DNA from: Stieleria maiorica
GTDB taxonomy: Bacteria > Planctomycetota > Planctomycetia > Pirellulales > Pirellulaceae
Reading direction: 5' to 3'
Assembly (NCBI RefSeq): GCF_008035925.1
Contig: NZ_CP036264.1
Span: forward strand, 2,019,409 to 2,083,408
DNA length: 64,000 bases
How positions within the stretch are numbered: position 1 is the first letter of the stretch; each line of letters opens with the position of its first letter. The notes under the pieces are model-generated. The model had not been told where the DNA came from. It saw only the letters and a program-made list of their open reading frames with translations, and ran no database searches. Shown here one piece after another: positions 37,243 to 46,333 of this stretch. A program made the position numbers and the translations under genes.

Positions 37243-37330
37243 CGGGGCAAAACGATGGGGGCAAAACGATGGGACAGAAGGAAGGCAGAATAATGGAAGG
37301 CAGAATGATGGGGGGCAGAATGATGGGGGC
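37243..37330. repeat. Degenerate tandem repeat of the GGCAGAATGATG / ACGATGGGGGCAG family
   Basis: GGGGCAAAACGATGGGGGC with AAAACGATGGG, then GGAAGGCAGAATAATGG and GGCAGAATGATGG units, about six imperfect units. It lies between the start of the alpha/beta hydrolase and the 3' end of the propeller gene. A related, cleaner array is at 28894-29005. Confidence 0.7.
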
Positions 37331-37451
37331 GGGAGCGAAGGATGCTTCACCGCCAATGGAATCAATCGCTTTTGATTCCAGCCCGAAGCGCGAGCGAGTG
37401 GATCTGCTGCTCCTCTTGCTCGCGCCGTGGCACTCGTAAATCAACAGGCCG

Positions 37452-38936
37452 TTAGGGGATCTCGTTGAGCGTGTAGTACGCGTTGACGTGGACCAGCTTA
37501 CCACCTTCGGCGGAACGGATCGGGGCAAGGTCGAATTCATGGACGTGCCCTTGGACCAATCCGTCAATCTTCAGCTGGACACTCAGGCCGTCGGGGGAGA
37601 CGATCGCATCGGTGACGGCCGGGGTTGTTTGATCGACTTCGGGGCTGCCGTAGCCTTGTTGATAAACATGGGTAAACGTGGACAGCCGGTAGGAGTCGGT
37701 TTGGGATGCGGTGGTCGGATCGACCGGTTCGGTGAACGTGACGCGAAAGCCGTCGGGCAGCGCGTTGATCTGTTTGATTTCGAAGGGGACGATTCCGGTC
37801 CAGTCCAATCGTTGGATCGCGAACTCGCGTGGTCCCCGCACCGGCCAGCCGCGATTGGTTCCGCCGACGATCAGATCGCCGCGGGGTGTGAATTGACAGG
37901 CCAATAATCCGGTCGCCAGGCCTTCGCGAAACGGATAACAGGCGCCTTGCCAGACCCCGTTGATCTTTTCGGTCGTCGCCCGCATCATCACGCTCAGGCT
38001 GAAGTCGCCGACAAAGATCTGGTTTTCAAACGGCCCAAATCTTCCGCCGGTGCGATCGACCATGAAGCCCGAGATCGATCGCCCCATCTTGATGTAGGGA
38101 AACACGACGGCGTACGGCACCAATTCTTTGACGCGTTTCCGCTCGGTCAGCAGCCGCGACCTTGTGTTCGGTTCGACGCTTGGCTTTTCCAGATTCTCCG
38201 CCAAGTCGTACCATCGGAAGCTTGCCGGATGCCCCATGAAGCCGCCCGGCTGAAGGACTTTCAGGCTGCATGATCCGTTCCACGGTCCTTGGCTTTCGGC
38301 GTAAAACATCACGCCGTGTTCGTTGGGGCCGATCCCACCGGGGCTGCGGATGCCGCTGCAAATGGGGATCGTGTTCCCATCCGGCGTGACCTTCACGCAC
38401 CAACCCCGAAACGGTTCATCGGACTGATAGGATTTGGACAGACACAGCGCGACCCAGATGTTGCCTTCGGGATCGAGTTTGGATCCGAACGCGAACTCGT
38501 GATAATTGCGAAAACCCCACGCATCGCTGAGCGTTCGGAAGTGGTCCGCCAGCCCGTCGTCGTCTTCGTCGGTGATCTTTGTGACTTCGGTTTGCTGGGT
38601 GATGTAAAACGCCCCGTCTTTGAACGACATCCCCATCACTTCGTCCAACCCGCTGGCAAACCGCTTGTACGTCGGCTGTGGGAATCGATCGAACGCCCCC
38701 TCGACCAACAAGATGTCACCGCGCCGGGTTCCGATGGCCAGTCGATCGTCGGGCAGGACTTCAAAGCTTCCCGCTTCGATCGCGGCGTCCTCGGGCATCG
38801 GGATCTCGACGATCTTGTAGTACTTCGCTTCTTCCTCCGCCGTATCCCAGTATTCGCCGAGGGTTTGGGCGGGCAGCGAGGTCGCCGCGCAGAGGACAGA
38901 GGTGAGGATGATCAAGAGCGAGGTTGACAGACGCAT
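37452..38936 (-). CDS. Secreted beta-propeller protein (PQQ/sorbosone-dehydrogenase-like)
   Basis: 494 residues with signal peptide MRLSTSLLIILTSVLCAAT. The mature part shows repeated six-blade-like segments, e.g. FEVLPDDRLAIGTRRGDILL, GAFYITQQTEVTKITDEDDD, CSGIRSPGGIGPNEHGVM and LIVGGTNRGWPVRG, in the style of the L-sorbosone/glucose dehydrogenase propellers that hold PQQ. A final 100 residues (PVDPTTASQTDSYRLST) form an Ig-like end domain. The six-heme cytochrome gene ends 118 bases upstream on the same strand, so this is a dehydrogenase candidate and that gene its electron acceptor. PQQ ligands are not proven. Confidence 0.8.
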   Translation of the reverse strand: MRLSTSLLIILTSVLCAATSLPAQTLGEYWDTAEEEAKYYKIVEIPMPEDAAIEAGSFEVLPDDRLAIGTRRGDILLVEGAFDRFPQPTYKRFASGLDEVMGMSFKDGAFYITQQTEVTKITDEDDDGLADHFRTLSDAWGFRNYHEFAFGSKLDPEGNIWVALCLSKSYQSDEPFRGWCVKVTPDGNTIPICSGIRSPGGIGPNEHGVMFYAESQGPWNGSCSLKVLQPGGFMGHPASFRWYDLAENLEKPSVEPNTRSRLLTERKRVKELVPYAVVFPYIKMGRSISGFMVDRTGGRFGPFENQIFVGDFSLSVMMRATTEKINGVWQGACYPFREGLATGLLACQFTPRGDLIVGGTNRGWPVRGPREFAIQRLDWTGIVPFEIKQINALPDGFRVTFTEPVDPTTASQTDSYRLSTFTHVYQQGYGSPEVDQTTPAVTDAIVSPDGLSVQLKIDGLVQGHVHEFDLAPIRSAEGGKLVHVNAYYTLNEIP

Positions 38937-38970
38937 TTGCCTTCAGTTTCCGTTTCATGCGGGGTGAAAA

Positions 38971-39058
38971 GGTAGGAAGATTTTGGAGGTAGGAAAATTA
39001 GCTGAATCGGATGGGGGGTGCATTTCATCATTTTTTTACCCCCTCCCACTCGCCTACC
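38971..39058. repeat. MITE-like inverted repeat, GGTAGGAAGRTTTTGGAGGT family, copy 2
   Basis: GGTAGGAAGATTTTGGAGGT with AGGAAAAT at left, and ATTTTTTTACCCCCTC with GCCTACC at right, enclose about 30 bases. The TAG stop of the cytochrome gene at 39054-39056 lies in the right arm. Two other copies are at 29077 and 42094. Confidence 0.7.
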
Positions 39059-41873
39059 ATCGGTACTCGACCTCCAGCGTCGTGCGGCCGGTCGGAAGCG
39101 ATAGCGGCACGACCAATCGCTTTTCCGATCCGGCGTCGACGATCTGGGCTTGGTGTTGTGGATCGATGCGAACCCTCAGGGATTGTCCGACCAGAAAGGA
39201 GTGCTCGTCGATTGCTCGGATGCGTTTGCCCGATGCGACGCGAAAGACCAGATTGTCTCTTGGGCGTTGCGAGTTCAACGTGACACTTCGTTTCAACAGC
39301 GGTTGGTCGGCGTCGGAGTCATTCCCATCGATCGCGTAGTCTTCGATTTCGATTTCGCCGTAGCGATAGGTCCACGTGGGACGGCCGATGTCGTCCAGGA
39401 AATAGCCGGTGAATCGGTGATGCGGCGGTCGGCCCTGGTCGACGATCCACGGCTGCCGGGCATCGTCCAGGTCTGGGCCCGCGGAGAAAGCGATCAGGTC
39501 GGTTCCGAGCGGACGCACGGTCCCGTGTCCCTGGCTGCGCCAGACGCCGCCCGGATCGGCAAACTTGCCCTTCCAGATCATCGCCAGACGCATCTGTTCG
39601 GCGTCATAGGCCAAGTTAAGTCCACCGGGATAACCGACCCCGATCCCGCGTTTACCGATGTCACGATAACTTCGTCGCAGCATCACCGCGCGGTCTTGAT
39701 CGGCCAACAATTCGATCGGTTCCAATTGCAACCCTTGCGGTGTTCTAGCCTGTCGCCCTTCAAGCAGGTATTCCCAGATCGCGCCGACTTGAAGGTTGGG
39801 GTCCCCGTCCAGGACCTCTTTTCGAATCGCTTTTCCGCCCGGCCAAAACGACGGCATCACTGTCCCGGGGCTAAGCAATTGTGGCGAGACCATGTATTGG
39901 AAGAACCATTCTTTGTGCAGCCGCTGTGCCATTTCCGTCAAGTCGACTGCAGGCATGGTCTGGGCGGGTTTCTGTTGAAAGGTGTGACATGCGATGCAGT
40001 TCAATCCGCTGCGACCGACCAATTCATGCCCGGTCTTTCGAGCCTCCTTGGGATCCGGCGTCTCGGTGATCTTGACCGAAGGCTTGGGATCGACCGCAGC
40101 AAAGAGTTCGATCAGATGCGCGACGTTGTCGGCACCGTACTGGGGCATTCTGGTTTTGACGTAGGGGCGAATGGATCGCCCCCCCACCAATACGTCACGC
40201 ATCCATTTCGACCGCAGCTTGCCCCCCACCCCGGTCAACGACGGCGGAATTCGTCCTTGTGGCCCCAGGTTTTCGTTGGTGGTATGAAAGAAGGGATCAC
40301 GCTGGTCCGATACGCCTCCCAAATCATCGCGTCGGTGGCAGCGATAACAACGAAACGATTCCATCGTCAACACGATCTGGTCTCGGTCGCCGAGTGCTGT
40401 GTCGGCGGCTGCAAGTGCAACACGGATCGCGTCACGCTGGTTGTCGTCCAACTCGTATCGCGGCCAATTGCCGAAGCCTGTCGAGAGACATCCCCGTTCG
40501 GTGTCCAACTGCGACAGAGCGGGAGAGTGCGTGGCAAGCTGCCGGTGCTGGTTCGATTGCACAGCGTCTTTGGCGACATGACATTCGACGCAGCCGAGTT
40601 TTGCAAACCAGTTGCGGCCGTGATCGATCAACGAGGGATCGGCCTGCATCGGCGACGATTCGAGCTGGGAATCGACACCCACGGACAAGTAGTTTGCCAG
40701 GTCGATCGCTTCCCAGTGTGTCAGTTTCATGTCGGGCATCCGTCCCGAGGGTCGTACCGAGTGTGGGTGTTCAAGGAACGTTGACAGTCCGGCGACGCTG
40801 TACTTTTGGCTCAGATCGCCCAGTGCGACCGAGTTTTCCGGCATCGATTCCGTTCCGTGTTCGTCGCGTGGTGAATGGCACGCGACGCATCCGACCGAAT
40901 GAAACAGTTCGTGTCCGCGGGTCGCCGATTCCGCATCAACATCGTCGCGATGAAATGGGGCCCCAGCCAGCGACACCAGGTAGTGGGTGATCGCGGTCGA
41001 CGCCGCATCGCGATCGTCGCCGGAGAGATGCCCCATCACATTGGGCATGCTCGTTCCGGGCTTGATCGTGTGCGGGTCGGCGATGAAGCGACGGATGTAT
41101 CCGGGATCGATCCGCGACGCCGCCGAAGTCAGCAGCGGCGCTTGCTTGGCTGGCATCAATCTTTGCCGTGTCGTTTCGTCGGTGTCGTTATGATGGCAGT
41201 TAACGCAACCGAATTGGTCCAATAAGACTTTGCCATAAATCCGCGGCTCAAGCGTCCCAGTTGCAACGTTGATCGTTCCCGCGACCTTCGGCATCGCGCC
41301 GGCTTGGGCGATGTCCATCAGGTACTTCACTAGATCCAGGAACTGTTGCCGATCGGCCAGTTGGTCGGCCAACTTGGTCGGCATTGCCGAGACGGTGTCG
41401 TTGGCGAGTCGCTCGATGTCGTCGGTCGGGATCTCGATCAAACGGTTGGCATCGGACAGTTCTCGCAAGAGGATGGTTTCGTCGTCTCGGCGAACGATCC
41501 GTCCGGTCACGACGCGACCGCTGAGCGTTAAGATCTTGACCGATTCGAATCCTTTGGAGATCACTTTGGAGGGTTGCAAAATCGCCTCCACAATCTCCTG
41601 GTCCTTCAGCTTCGCGATGGCCTGATTCAGATCCGGGCCGAGTAAATCCTCAGCGGCCTGGGCGTGGCACTTGGTACATGCGAGCGTCTGAGTGGAAAAC
41701 AAAATGGCTCCGCGGACCCCATCGCCTCGCTCGCGTGCTTGGTCCGCCAGCGAGTCGCTGCCTGCGGCCAGTAACCGGTCCGTCAAGGATGGTTGCGATG
41801 GGGACTGGGCGAGTCCCCGCCGGGCGAAGCAGGCGGTCAGCACCAGCAATACGACGATTAGGATTCGATTCAC
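39054..41873 (-). CDS. Secreted six-heme c-type cytochrome
   Basis: GTG at 41873 (MNRILIVVLLVLTACFARRG) gives about 939 residues with a signal peptide; the longer frame to 42101 reads back through an intergenic repeat. Six CxxCH sites are visible: CTKCH, CVNCH, CVACH, CVECH, CYRCH and CIACH. The first domain, with LLGPDLNQAIAKLKDQEIV and ILQPSKVISKGFESVKILTL, matches the putative heme-binding domain family TIGR02603 found in planctomycetes. The last 250 residues (LAYDAEQMRLAMIWKGKFAD) are beta-rich and heme-free. It is probably an electron acceptor for the propeller gene downstream. The family often fuses the two functions; here they are separate. Confidence 0.88.
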   Translation of the reverse strand: MNRILIVVLLVLTACFARRGLAQSPSQPSLTDRLLAAGSDSLADQARERGDGVRGAILFSTQTLACTKCHAQAAEDLLGPDLNQAIAKLKDQEIVEAILQPSKVISKGFESVKILTLSGRVVTGRIVRRDDETILLRELSDANRLIEIPTDDIERLANDTVSAMPTKLADQLADRQQFLDLVKYLMDIAQAGAMPKVAGTINVATGTLEPRIYGKVLLDQFGCVNCHHNDTDETTRQRLMPAKQAPLLTSAASRIDPGYIRRFIADPHTIKPGTSMPNVMGHLSGDDRDAASTAITHYLVSLAGAPFHRDDVDAESATRGHELFHSVGCVACHSPRDEHGTESMPENSVALGDLSQKYSVAGLSTFLEHPHSVRPSGRMPDMKLTHWEAIDLANYLSVGVDSQLESSPMQADPSLIDHGRNWFAKLGCVECHVAKDAVQSNQHRQLATHSPALSQLDTERGCLSTGFGNWPRYELDDNQRDAIRVALAAADTALGDRDQIVLTMESFRCYRCHRRDDLGGVSDQRDPFFHTTNENLGPQGRIPPSLTGVGGKLRSKWMRDVLVGGRSIRPYVKTRMPQYGADNVAHLIELFAAVDPKPSVKITETPDPKEARKTGHELVGRSGLNCIACHTFQQKPAQTMPAVDLTEMAQRLHKEWFFQYMVSPQLLSPGTVMPSFWPGGKAIRKEVLDGDPNLQVGAIWEYLLEGRQARTPQGLQLEPIELLADQDRAVMLRRSYRDIGKRGIGVGYPGGLNLAYDAEQMRLAMIWKGKFADPGGVWRSQGHGTVRPLGTDLIAFSAGPDLDDARQPWIVDQGRPPHHRFTGYFLDDIGRPTWTYRYGEIEIEDYAIDGNDSDADQPLLKRSVTLNSQRPRDNLVFRVASGKRIRAIDEHSFLVGQSLRVRIDPQHQAQIVDAGSEKRLVVPLSLPTGRTTLEVEYRW

Positions 41874-42093
41874 GCGAAAGACTCTCGTTGTCGTGCCGGG
41901 GTTCCAAAGTCGATTGCTGACAGTGTAGCGGCATTGCGAAACGCGATAAGGCGGAAGTGTGTTCCCGGTCACCCGTGGGATCGATCTCGCCCACATCGAT
42001 TCTGCGATCGACCACCAATGATCATGGGCGGTTGTGCTGGAAAGCATCACCGACATCAACCGATGCGCACAATCGGCTACGCTTTCGCGGGAA

Positions 42094-42184
42094 CTAGGCA
42101 AGAAGATTTTTTTGGTAAGAAAATGGTGAATTTCTGCTTCTCTTCGATGGAGCCAATCTTCCGACCTCCAAAACCTTCTTCGCC
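42094..42184. repeat. MITE-like inverted repeat, copy 3 (reverse)
   Basis: GGCAAGAAGATTTTTTTGGT with AAGAAAAT, then ATCTTCCGACCTCCAAAACC with TTCTTCGCC, in the opposite order to the copy at 29077. It lies upstream of the cytochrome start. A short two-unit GGCAGAATGATGG element follows at 42238-42267. No gene is seen in 41874-42291. Confidence 0.65.
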
Positions 42185-42291
42185 CTCGACGCGGCGACGG
42201 TGTCCTGTCGCGTCGGTCGCGGCCGGGAGAGGAATACCAGAATGATGCGGGGCAGAATGATGGCAGGCCGGAAGCCTGTCCAACTTCTCAC

Positions 42292-43575
42292 CTACTCGGA
42301 CGAGTTGGCGGCGATACCGGCGGCCCGACCGGTGCTGAAGGCGGCTTGGAAGTTGTAGCCACCGATCCAGCCGTCGACATCCAAGACCTCCCCGGCGATG
42401 TACAGCCCCGGCGCTTTTCGACTGGCCATCGTCCGCGGGTCGACTTCGGACAGCTTCACGCCGCCTGCGGTCACCTCGGCTTTGGCGAACCCCCGTGTGC
42501 CTTCGATCGGAAATGTTGCGGTCTTGAGTGCGGCGACCAGTGCTTGAAGTTTGCCGCGGGAGAGTTCGGCGATCGGGCCGTCGGCATTGACGCTGTGGAC
42601 GATGGATTCGGCCAGTCGAGCGGGTAGCCAATCGGTAATCACCGCGGTGGTCGTCCGTCGTCCGCCGCTGCTGCGGTCGGTGAGCGCCTGTTCGATTTGT
42701 TGGATCGACAGAGCGGGCACCAGGTCAACCGCTAACGTGACGTCATCGAATGAGTCGGCCCCCGTGATCGTGCCGCTGACATCCATCGCCGCCGGTCCGG
42801 AGAATCCCAGATGGGTGAATAGCCAACTGCTGCGTCGGCTGACCAGCGGTTTGCGTTTGGACGGCGGTTTGGATTCCCAGTCGCCGCGTCGATAGACCGA
42901 GGCGACGCAGTCGTCGAGTGTTAGCCCCGACAGGGCGTGCGTCCAGTGGTAACCACCGACCAGGGGAACGAGTGCGGGGCGGGTGCGAACGATCGTGTGT
43001 CCGAGTTGGTGCAACCATGCATAGGCATCTCCGGTCGTGCCACAACCCGGCCAACTTTTTCCGCCGGCGGTGACGATCAGTCGGTCGCAATGGATCGCTT
43101 GGGAGTCGGTTTGCACCGTCCAACCGCCCGGCGTTTTCTCGATTCCGCTGACGGCACAGCGGAGGTGCAGTTTGACACCGGATTGGACGGCACGTTGCTG
43201 GAGTGCGTCGCGGACGTGAACGGCTCGATCGGATTTGGGAAAGATCTTTCCGGTCGATTCCACCTTGGTGTCGACACCTTGCTGATGAAACATTGCCACC
43301 ACGTCGGCGGGCCCGAACGCGCCGACGGACTTTTGCAAAAAGCGACCGGCTTTGCCGAAGGCGCTGACGATCCCCCGTGCGTCGGTGTCTTGGGTGATGT
43401 TGCAGCGTGTTCCGCCGGACATCAAGATTTTGACCCCCGCCTTGCTGTTTTTCTCCAACAGGTAGACCGCCGCCCCCCGCATCGAAGCCTCCGCGGCGGC
43501 GACCAATCCGGCGGCCCCGGCCCCGATCACCACGATGCGGCGCGCGTTATTGTCACGGTGGGATGGATCTGTCAT
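42292..43575 (-). CDS. HI0933/YhiN-family FAD-dependent flavoprotein
   Basis: 427 residues, no signal peptide. FAD-binding GAGAAGLVAAAEASMRG near residue 18, the family motif SGGTRCNITQD near 54 and AGGKSWPGCGTTGDAYAWL near 165 identify the HI0933/BaiN-type flavoproteins (aminoacetone oxidase family). The C-terminus has RGFAKAEVTAGGVKLSEVDP and GLYIAGEVLDVDGWIGGYNF, closing the FAD fold. Members are found in most bacteria; some reduce bile-acid intermediates, but the usual substrate is unknown. It is divergent from the desaturase gene. Confidence 0.92.
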   Translation of the reverse strand: MTDPSHRDNNARRIVVIGAGAAGLVAAAEASMRGAAVYLLEKNSKAGVKILMSGGTRCNITQDTDARGIVSAFGKAGRFLQKSVGAFGPADVVAMFHQQGVDTKVESTGKIFPKSDRAVHVRDALQQRAVQSGVKLHLRCAVSGIEKTPGGWTVQTDSQAIHCDRLIVTAGGKSWPGCGTTGDAYAWLHQLGHTIVRTRPALVPLVGGYHWTHALSGLTLDDCVASVYRRGDWESKPPSKRKPLVSRRSSWLFTHLGFSGPAAMDVSGTITGADSFDDVTLAVDLVPALSIQQIEQALTDRSSGGRRTTTAVITDWLPARLAESIVHSVNADGPIAELSRGKLQALVAALKTATFPIEGTRGFAKAEVTAGGVKLSEVDPRTMASRKAPGLYIAGEVLDVDGWIGGYNFQAAFSTGRAAGIAANSSE

Positions 43576-43807
43576 GGACTCTCAGGCTGCGACAATGGTG
43601 ACATGGACAACTTTGGGGAATTTGCGGGCAAGGCTGTAAGGTCGTATTTAAACTGAAGGTTTACGAGGGCGGTCAACCAAATTTTGCCGCCATCCAAGGA
43701 CGATAGAAACAATACGAGGATTCTGTCCAGCAGCGGCGATGTGCCCGATCTCGTGCCCGTCGACGTGCCGGACCACCACCGCGACCCACTTCACGATCAC
43801 TGCAGCG

Positions 43808-44977
43808 ATGTCCGTTGATAGCCCAGCCAAGCTTGCCCGCGACACCCAACCCGACCCCAAACGCGGTGCCCAAACCGGGCCGCGGAAACCCGGCGGCCAA
43901 GGCCAGTTTTCGTTCGCCGAAGCACGCAGCTTGATCGGAGATCTGACGAAGCCGAATCCGCGGATCTACTGGACGGACTTTCTGTTGTCGATCATCGGCG
44001 GGTTCATCGCCTTGCACGCCACGCTGCACGTGCCGCGATTGTTTTGGCCGGAGCCTTGGGTGATTCCCGCCGTCATCGTGTCGTATTTGGCGACGGTGCT
44101 GTTGTTCATGCGCTCGGTCATGTTCATCCACGAATTGGTGCATCTGCCCAAAGAAGGGTTCAACGGATTCCGATTCGTTTGGAATCTGCTGTGCGGGATT
44201 CCGCTGTTCGTCCCGTCATTCTTGTATTACCCGCACATGGACCACCATCGCCGCAAGCATTACGGGACCGAGCATGACGGGGAATACTTGTCGCTAAGCC
44301 ATCACAGCCCATGGATGATCGTGGGCTTCATCGGCCAAGCGTTGATCATTCCGTTCTTGGGGCTGTTTCGATTTGTCGTGTTGAGCCCGGTTTGTTGGTT
44401 GATCCCCGGGGCACGAAAATTGGTCCATCGTCACGCTTCGACGATGGTGGTGGATCCGTTTTACGAACGAGAAGACGCGTCGAAGTCCGAGACGCGTGTC
44501 GTCGTGGTGCAAGAATTCTTTTGTTTCCTGGTCGGAGCCGGTTTGATCTTTCGTCACAAGATCGTCACGGGGGAGTGGTTCGATCCGTTGTGGATCGTCG
44601 CGTACAGCGTCGCGATCGGATTGCTGACGTTGAACGAGATCCGGACCTTGGGGGCGCACCGCTGGACCGGTGACGGGGCGGAGATGACGTTTGAGGAACA
44701 GTTGCTCGACTCGGTCAACTATCCGCATGCCCCATGGATCAGCGAACTGTGGGGGCCGATCGGGACGCGTTACCACGCGCTGCACCACCTGTTCCCACGT
44801 TTGCCGTACCACAACTTGGGCAAAGCCCATCGCCGGCTGATCGAAGGCTTGCCGGCCGACTCGCCCTATCACAAAACGGTCGCCAACAGTTTGACCGCCG
44901 AGATCAAGGCGCTGTGGCGGCGATCACGCGATCGGGGCAAAACGGCCGAGAGCCAACCGGCGAAGATCGCGGCCTGA
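43808..44977 (+). CDS. Membrane fatty-acid desaturase
   Basis: 389 residues from ATG 43808. The frame can be extended to 43739, but the extra residues are Cys/Thr-rich and unlike the family. Several helices surround three histidine boxes: HELVH, HMDHHRRKHYG and RYHALHHLFPRLPYHNLG, which bind a di-iron centre that introduces a double bond into acyl chains or related lipids. Membrane segments (FLLSIIGGFIALHATL, IPAVIVSYLATVLLF) surround the first box. Such enzymes need an electron donor, not seen here. Acyl-lipid type is likely, position of the double bond unknown. Confidence 0.9.
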   Translation: MSVDSPAKLARDTQPDPKRGAQTGPRKPGGQGQFSFAEARSLIGDLTKPNPRIYWTDFLLSIIGGFIALHATLHVPRLFWPEPWVIPAVIVSYLATVLLFMRSVMFIHELVHLPKEGFNGFRFVWNLLCGIPLFVPSFLYYPHMDHHRRKHYGTEHDGEYLSLSHHSPWMIVGFIGQALIIPFLGLFRFVVLSPVCWLIPGARKLVHRHASTMVVDPFYEREDASKSETRVVVVQEFFCFLVGAGLIFRHKIVTGEWFDPLWIVAYSVAIGLLTLNEIRTLGAHRWTGDGAEMTFEEQLLDSVNYPHAPWISELWGPIGTRYHALHHLFPRLPYHNLGKAHRRLIEGLPADSPYHKTVANSLTAEIKALWRRSRDRGKTAESQPAKIAA

Positions 44978-45011
44978 CCCCCGTTTCGCGCACTTGACGA
45001 TGCGTTCGAAG

Positions 45012-45165
45012 AGTCGCCGTGTTCTCCGAACTCGGCGCCCCCACTAGTCGCCGTGTTCTCCGAACTCGGCGGGCGCGAAAAAGCAAAGCTTTGCCCCCGC
45101 CGACCTCGGAGAGGACGGCGACTGTGCAGCCCGATCAAGAACGAAGCTGCGGCAGACCACTCGCT
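45012..45165. repeat. Dispersed repeat, GCCGACCTCGGAGAGGACG family, copy 4
   Basis: GTCGCCGTGTTCTCCGAACT occurs twice in tandem (45013 and 45047), then GCAAAGCTTTGCCCCCGCCG, GACCTCGGAGAGGACGGCGA and AGCTGCGGCAGACCACTCGC. It occupies most of the gap before the membrane protein gene, 44978-45292. Confidence 0.7.
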
Positions 45166-45268
45166 TCGTCAGGATTTCGGTTGCGGGCGTTTTCGACGCT
45201 CTGGCAAGCCCCGCGACCTCGCATCTTGCATGATCACTACCGCTTGCGTGATACTGCACGCCAATACC

Positions 45269-45276
45269 GGAGGGAG
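45269..45276 (+). promoter_or_regulatory. Strong ribosome binding site aligned with a 13-codon ORF
   Basis: GGAGGGAG lies 9 bases before ATG 45286, but that ATG opens a 13-residue peptide, not the large gene. The large gene could begin at GTG 45293, 16 bases from this site, or later. This is either a leader peptide that couples translation or a start-codon ambiguity. Confidence 0.4.
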
Positions 45277-45285
45277 TGGTCCAAG

Positions 45286-45327
45286 ATGAACTGTGTCGAC
45301 GCGGAGCCCAGGCTTGAACAAGAGTGA
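45286..45327 (+). CDS. Candidate leader peptide (13 residues)
   Basis: ATG 45286 to TGA 45325-45327 encodes MNCVDAEPRLEQE, preceded by the best Shine-Dalgarno sequence in the neighbourhood. It overlaps the first codons of the membrane protein in another frame. Without experiments it cannot be told from a start-site artefact. Confidence 0.25.
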   Translation: MNCVDAEPRLEQE

Positions 45328-46333
45328 GATTCACGCCGGCTATGAATTCGAATCGGGGATGTTTTCTCGGATGCGTTCCTGGGTGGACGTGGCATCCTGG
45401 GTGCGTTTGGCCCGAATCCCGCGAATCATGGCGTCGCCCAGCCATGTCGGATTGGTGTTCGCCGCCTGTCTGGTGACACGTGTCCTGGTCTCGTCTGCGG
45501 TCGCCGGACGCGTCGCGCCGGCGCCGTTTTGGGAGTTGCAATCGCACGTGGAGCTGATTGCGGCGATGTGGAACGCGACCGGCCCACTGCTGGGGACCAC
45601 GCTGGTCGTTGCGATGTGGGTGCTCTGGACACCGGTGATTCAATTCGTTTGCCGTGGCGGCGCGGTGCTGGCCGCCGGCCAGTCGATGCCGCGTGCCGGA
45701 GAAGTCATGCGACTGGTTCGATCGCGGCTGTGGAAGTCGTTCCTGGTTCCGATCATCCCGTTGTTGTGTGTGCTGGCGTCGGCTGCCGCCGTGTTCGTGA
45801 TCCGTGTGCCGAGTTTTTTGGCCGACGTTCCGTGGATCTCGCAGATGACGGGCTGGACGATCGGCATCGCGGTCATCCCGCTGGGGATCCTGGGTTTTGG
45901 GGCGTTGTTCGCGGTGCCGCTGGCGCTTGCGGCGATGGTTTGTGAACCGGATTCGGACCCGATCGATTCAATCAGCCGAGGCTATGAGGCATTCGTCCGG
46001 CGGCCATTGTCGCTGGTTTGGTATCTGCTGCTTTCTGGGGCGATGGTGTTCGTCGCCGGCGTGCTTTTGGGCGGCGTCGGCTGGGCGGCGTCGCTGGCGT
46101 CCCTGGGACTCGTTTTGCTGATCGCGCCGGACCCGTTGCAACTGAACGCCGCCCTGGAAATCATCGCGACCCTCGTGATTGCCTGGCAGCTCACGCTGGC
46201 GTTTGGTCTACTCGGGGGAGTTTATCTGTTGCTTCGCAGCGACGCGGGCGGCCAAGAGCCGGAGGACCTTTGGACACCTCCGCCGGCACCCAAAGAGCCG
46301 TTGCCTGAATTGCCGAAGGAGGCACTGCAATGA
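45293..46333 (+). CDS. Multi-pass membrane protein of unknown function
   Basis: Up to 346 residues from GTG 45293; TTG 45314 and ATG 45359 are possible later starts. It has six or so hydrophobic helices (VGLVFAACLVTRVLV, WVLWTPVIQFVCRGGAVLAA, FLVPIIPLLCVLASAAAVFV, ...) and a Pro-rich cytoplasmic-looking tail (LWTPPPAPKEPLPELPKEA). I do not recognise a family. Its stop overlaps the next gene by four bases (ATGA), and that gene overlaps the rRNA methyltransferase, so the three form an operon. Confidence 0.75.
   Translation: MSTRSPGLNKSEIHAGYEFESGMFSRMRSWVDVASWVRLARIPRIMASPSHVGLVFAACLVTRVLVSSAVAGRVAPAPFWELQSHVELIAAMWNATGPLLGTTLVVAMWVLWTPVIQFVCRGGAVLAAGQSMPRAGEVMRLVRSRLWKSFLVPIIPLLCVLASAAAVFVIRVPSFLADVPWISQMTGWTIGIAVIPLGILGFGALFAVPLALAAMVCEPDSDPIDSISRGYEAFVRRPLSLVWYLLLSGAMVFVAGVLLGGVGWAASLASLGLVLLIAPDPLQLNAALEIIATLVIAWQLTLAFGLLGGVYLLLRSDAGGQEPEDLWTPPPAPKEPLPELPKEALQ

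Noticed and set aside
39150-40784. 544-residue ORF opposite the cytochrome gene
   Set aside because: The minus strand carries six CxxCH motifs; this frame shows no coherent domain.
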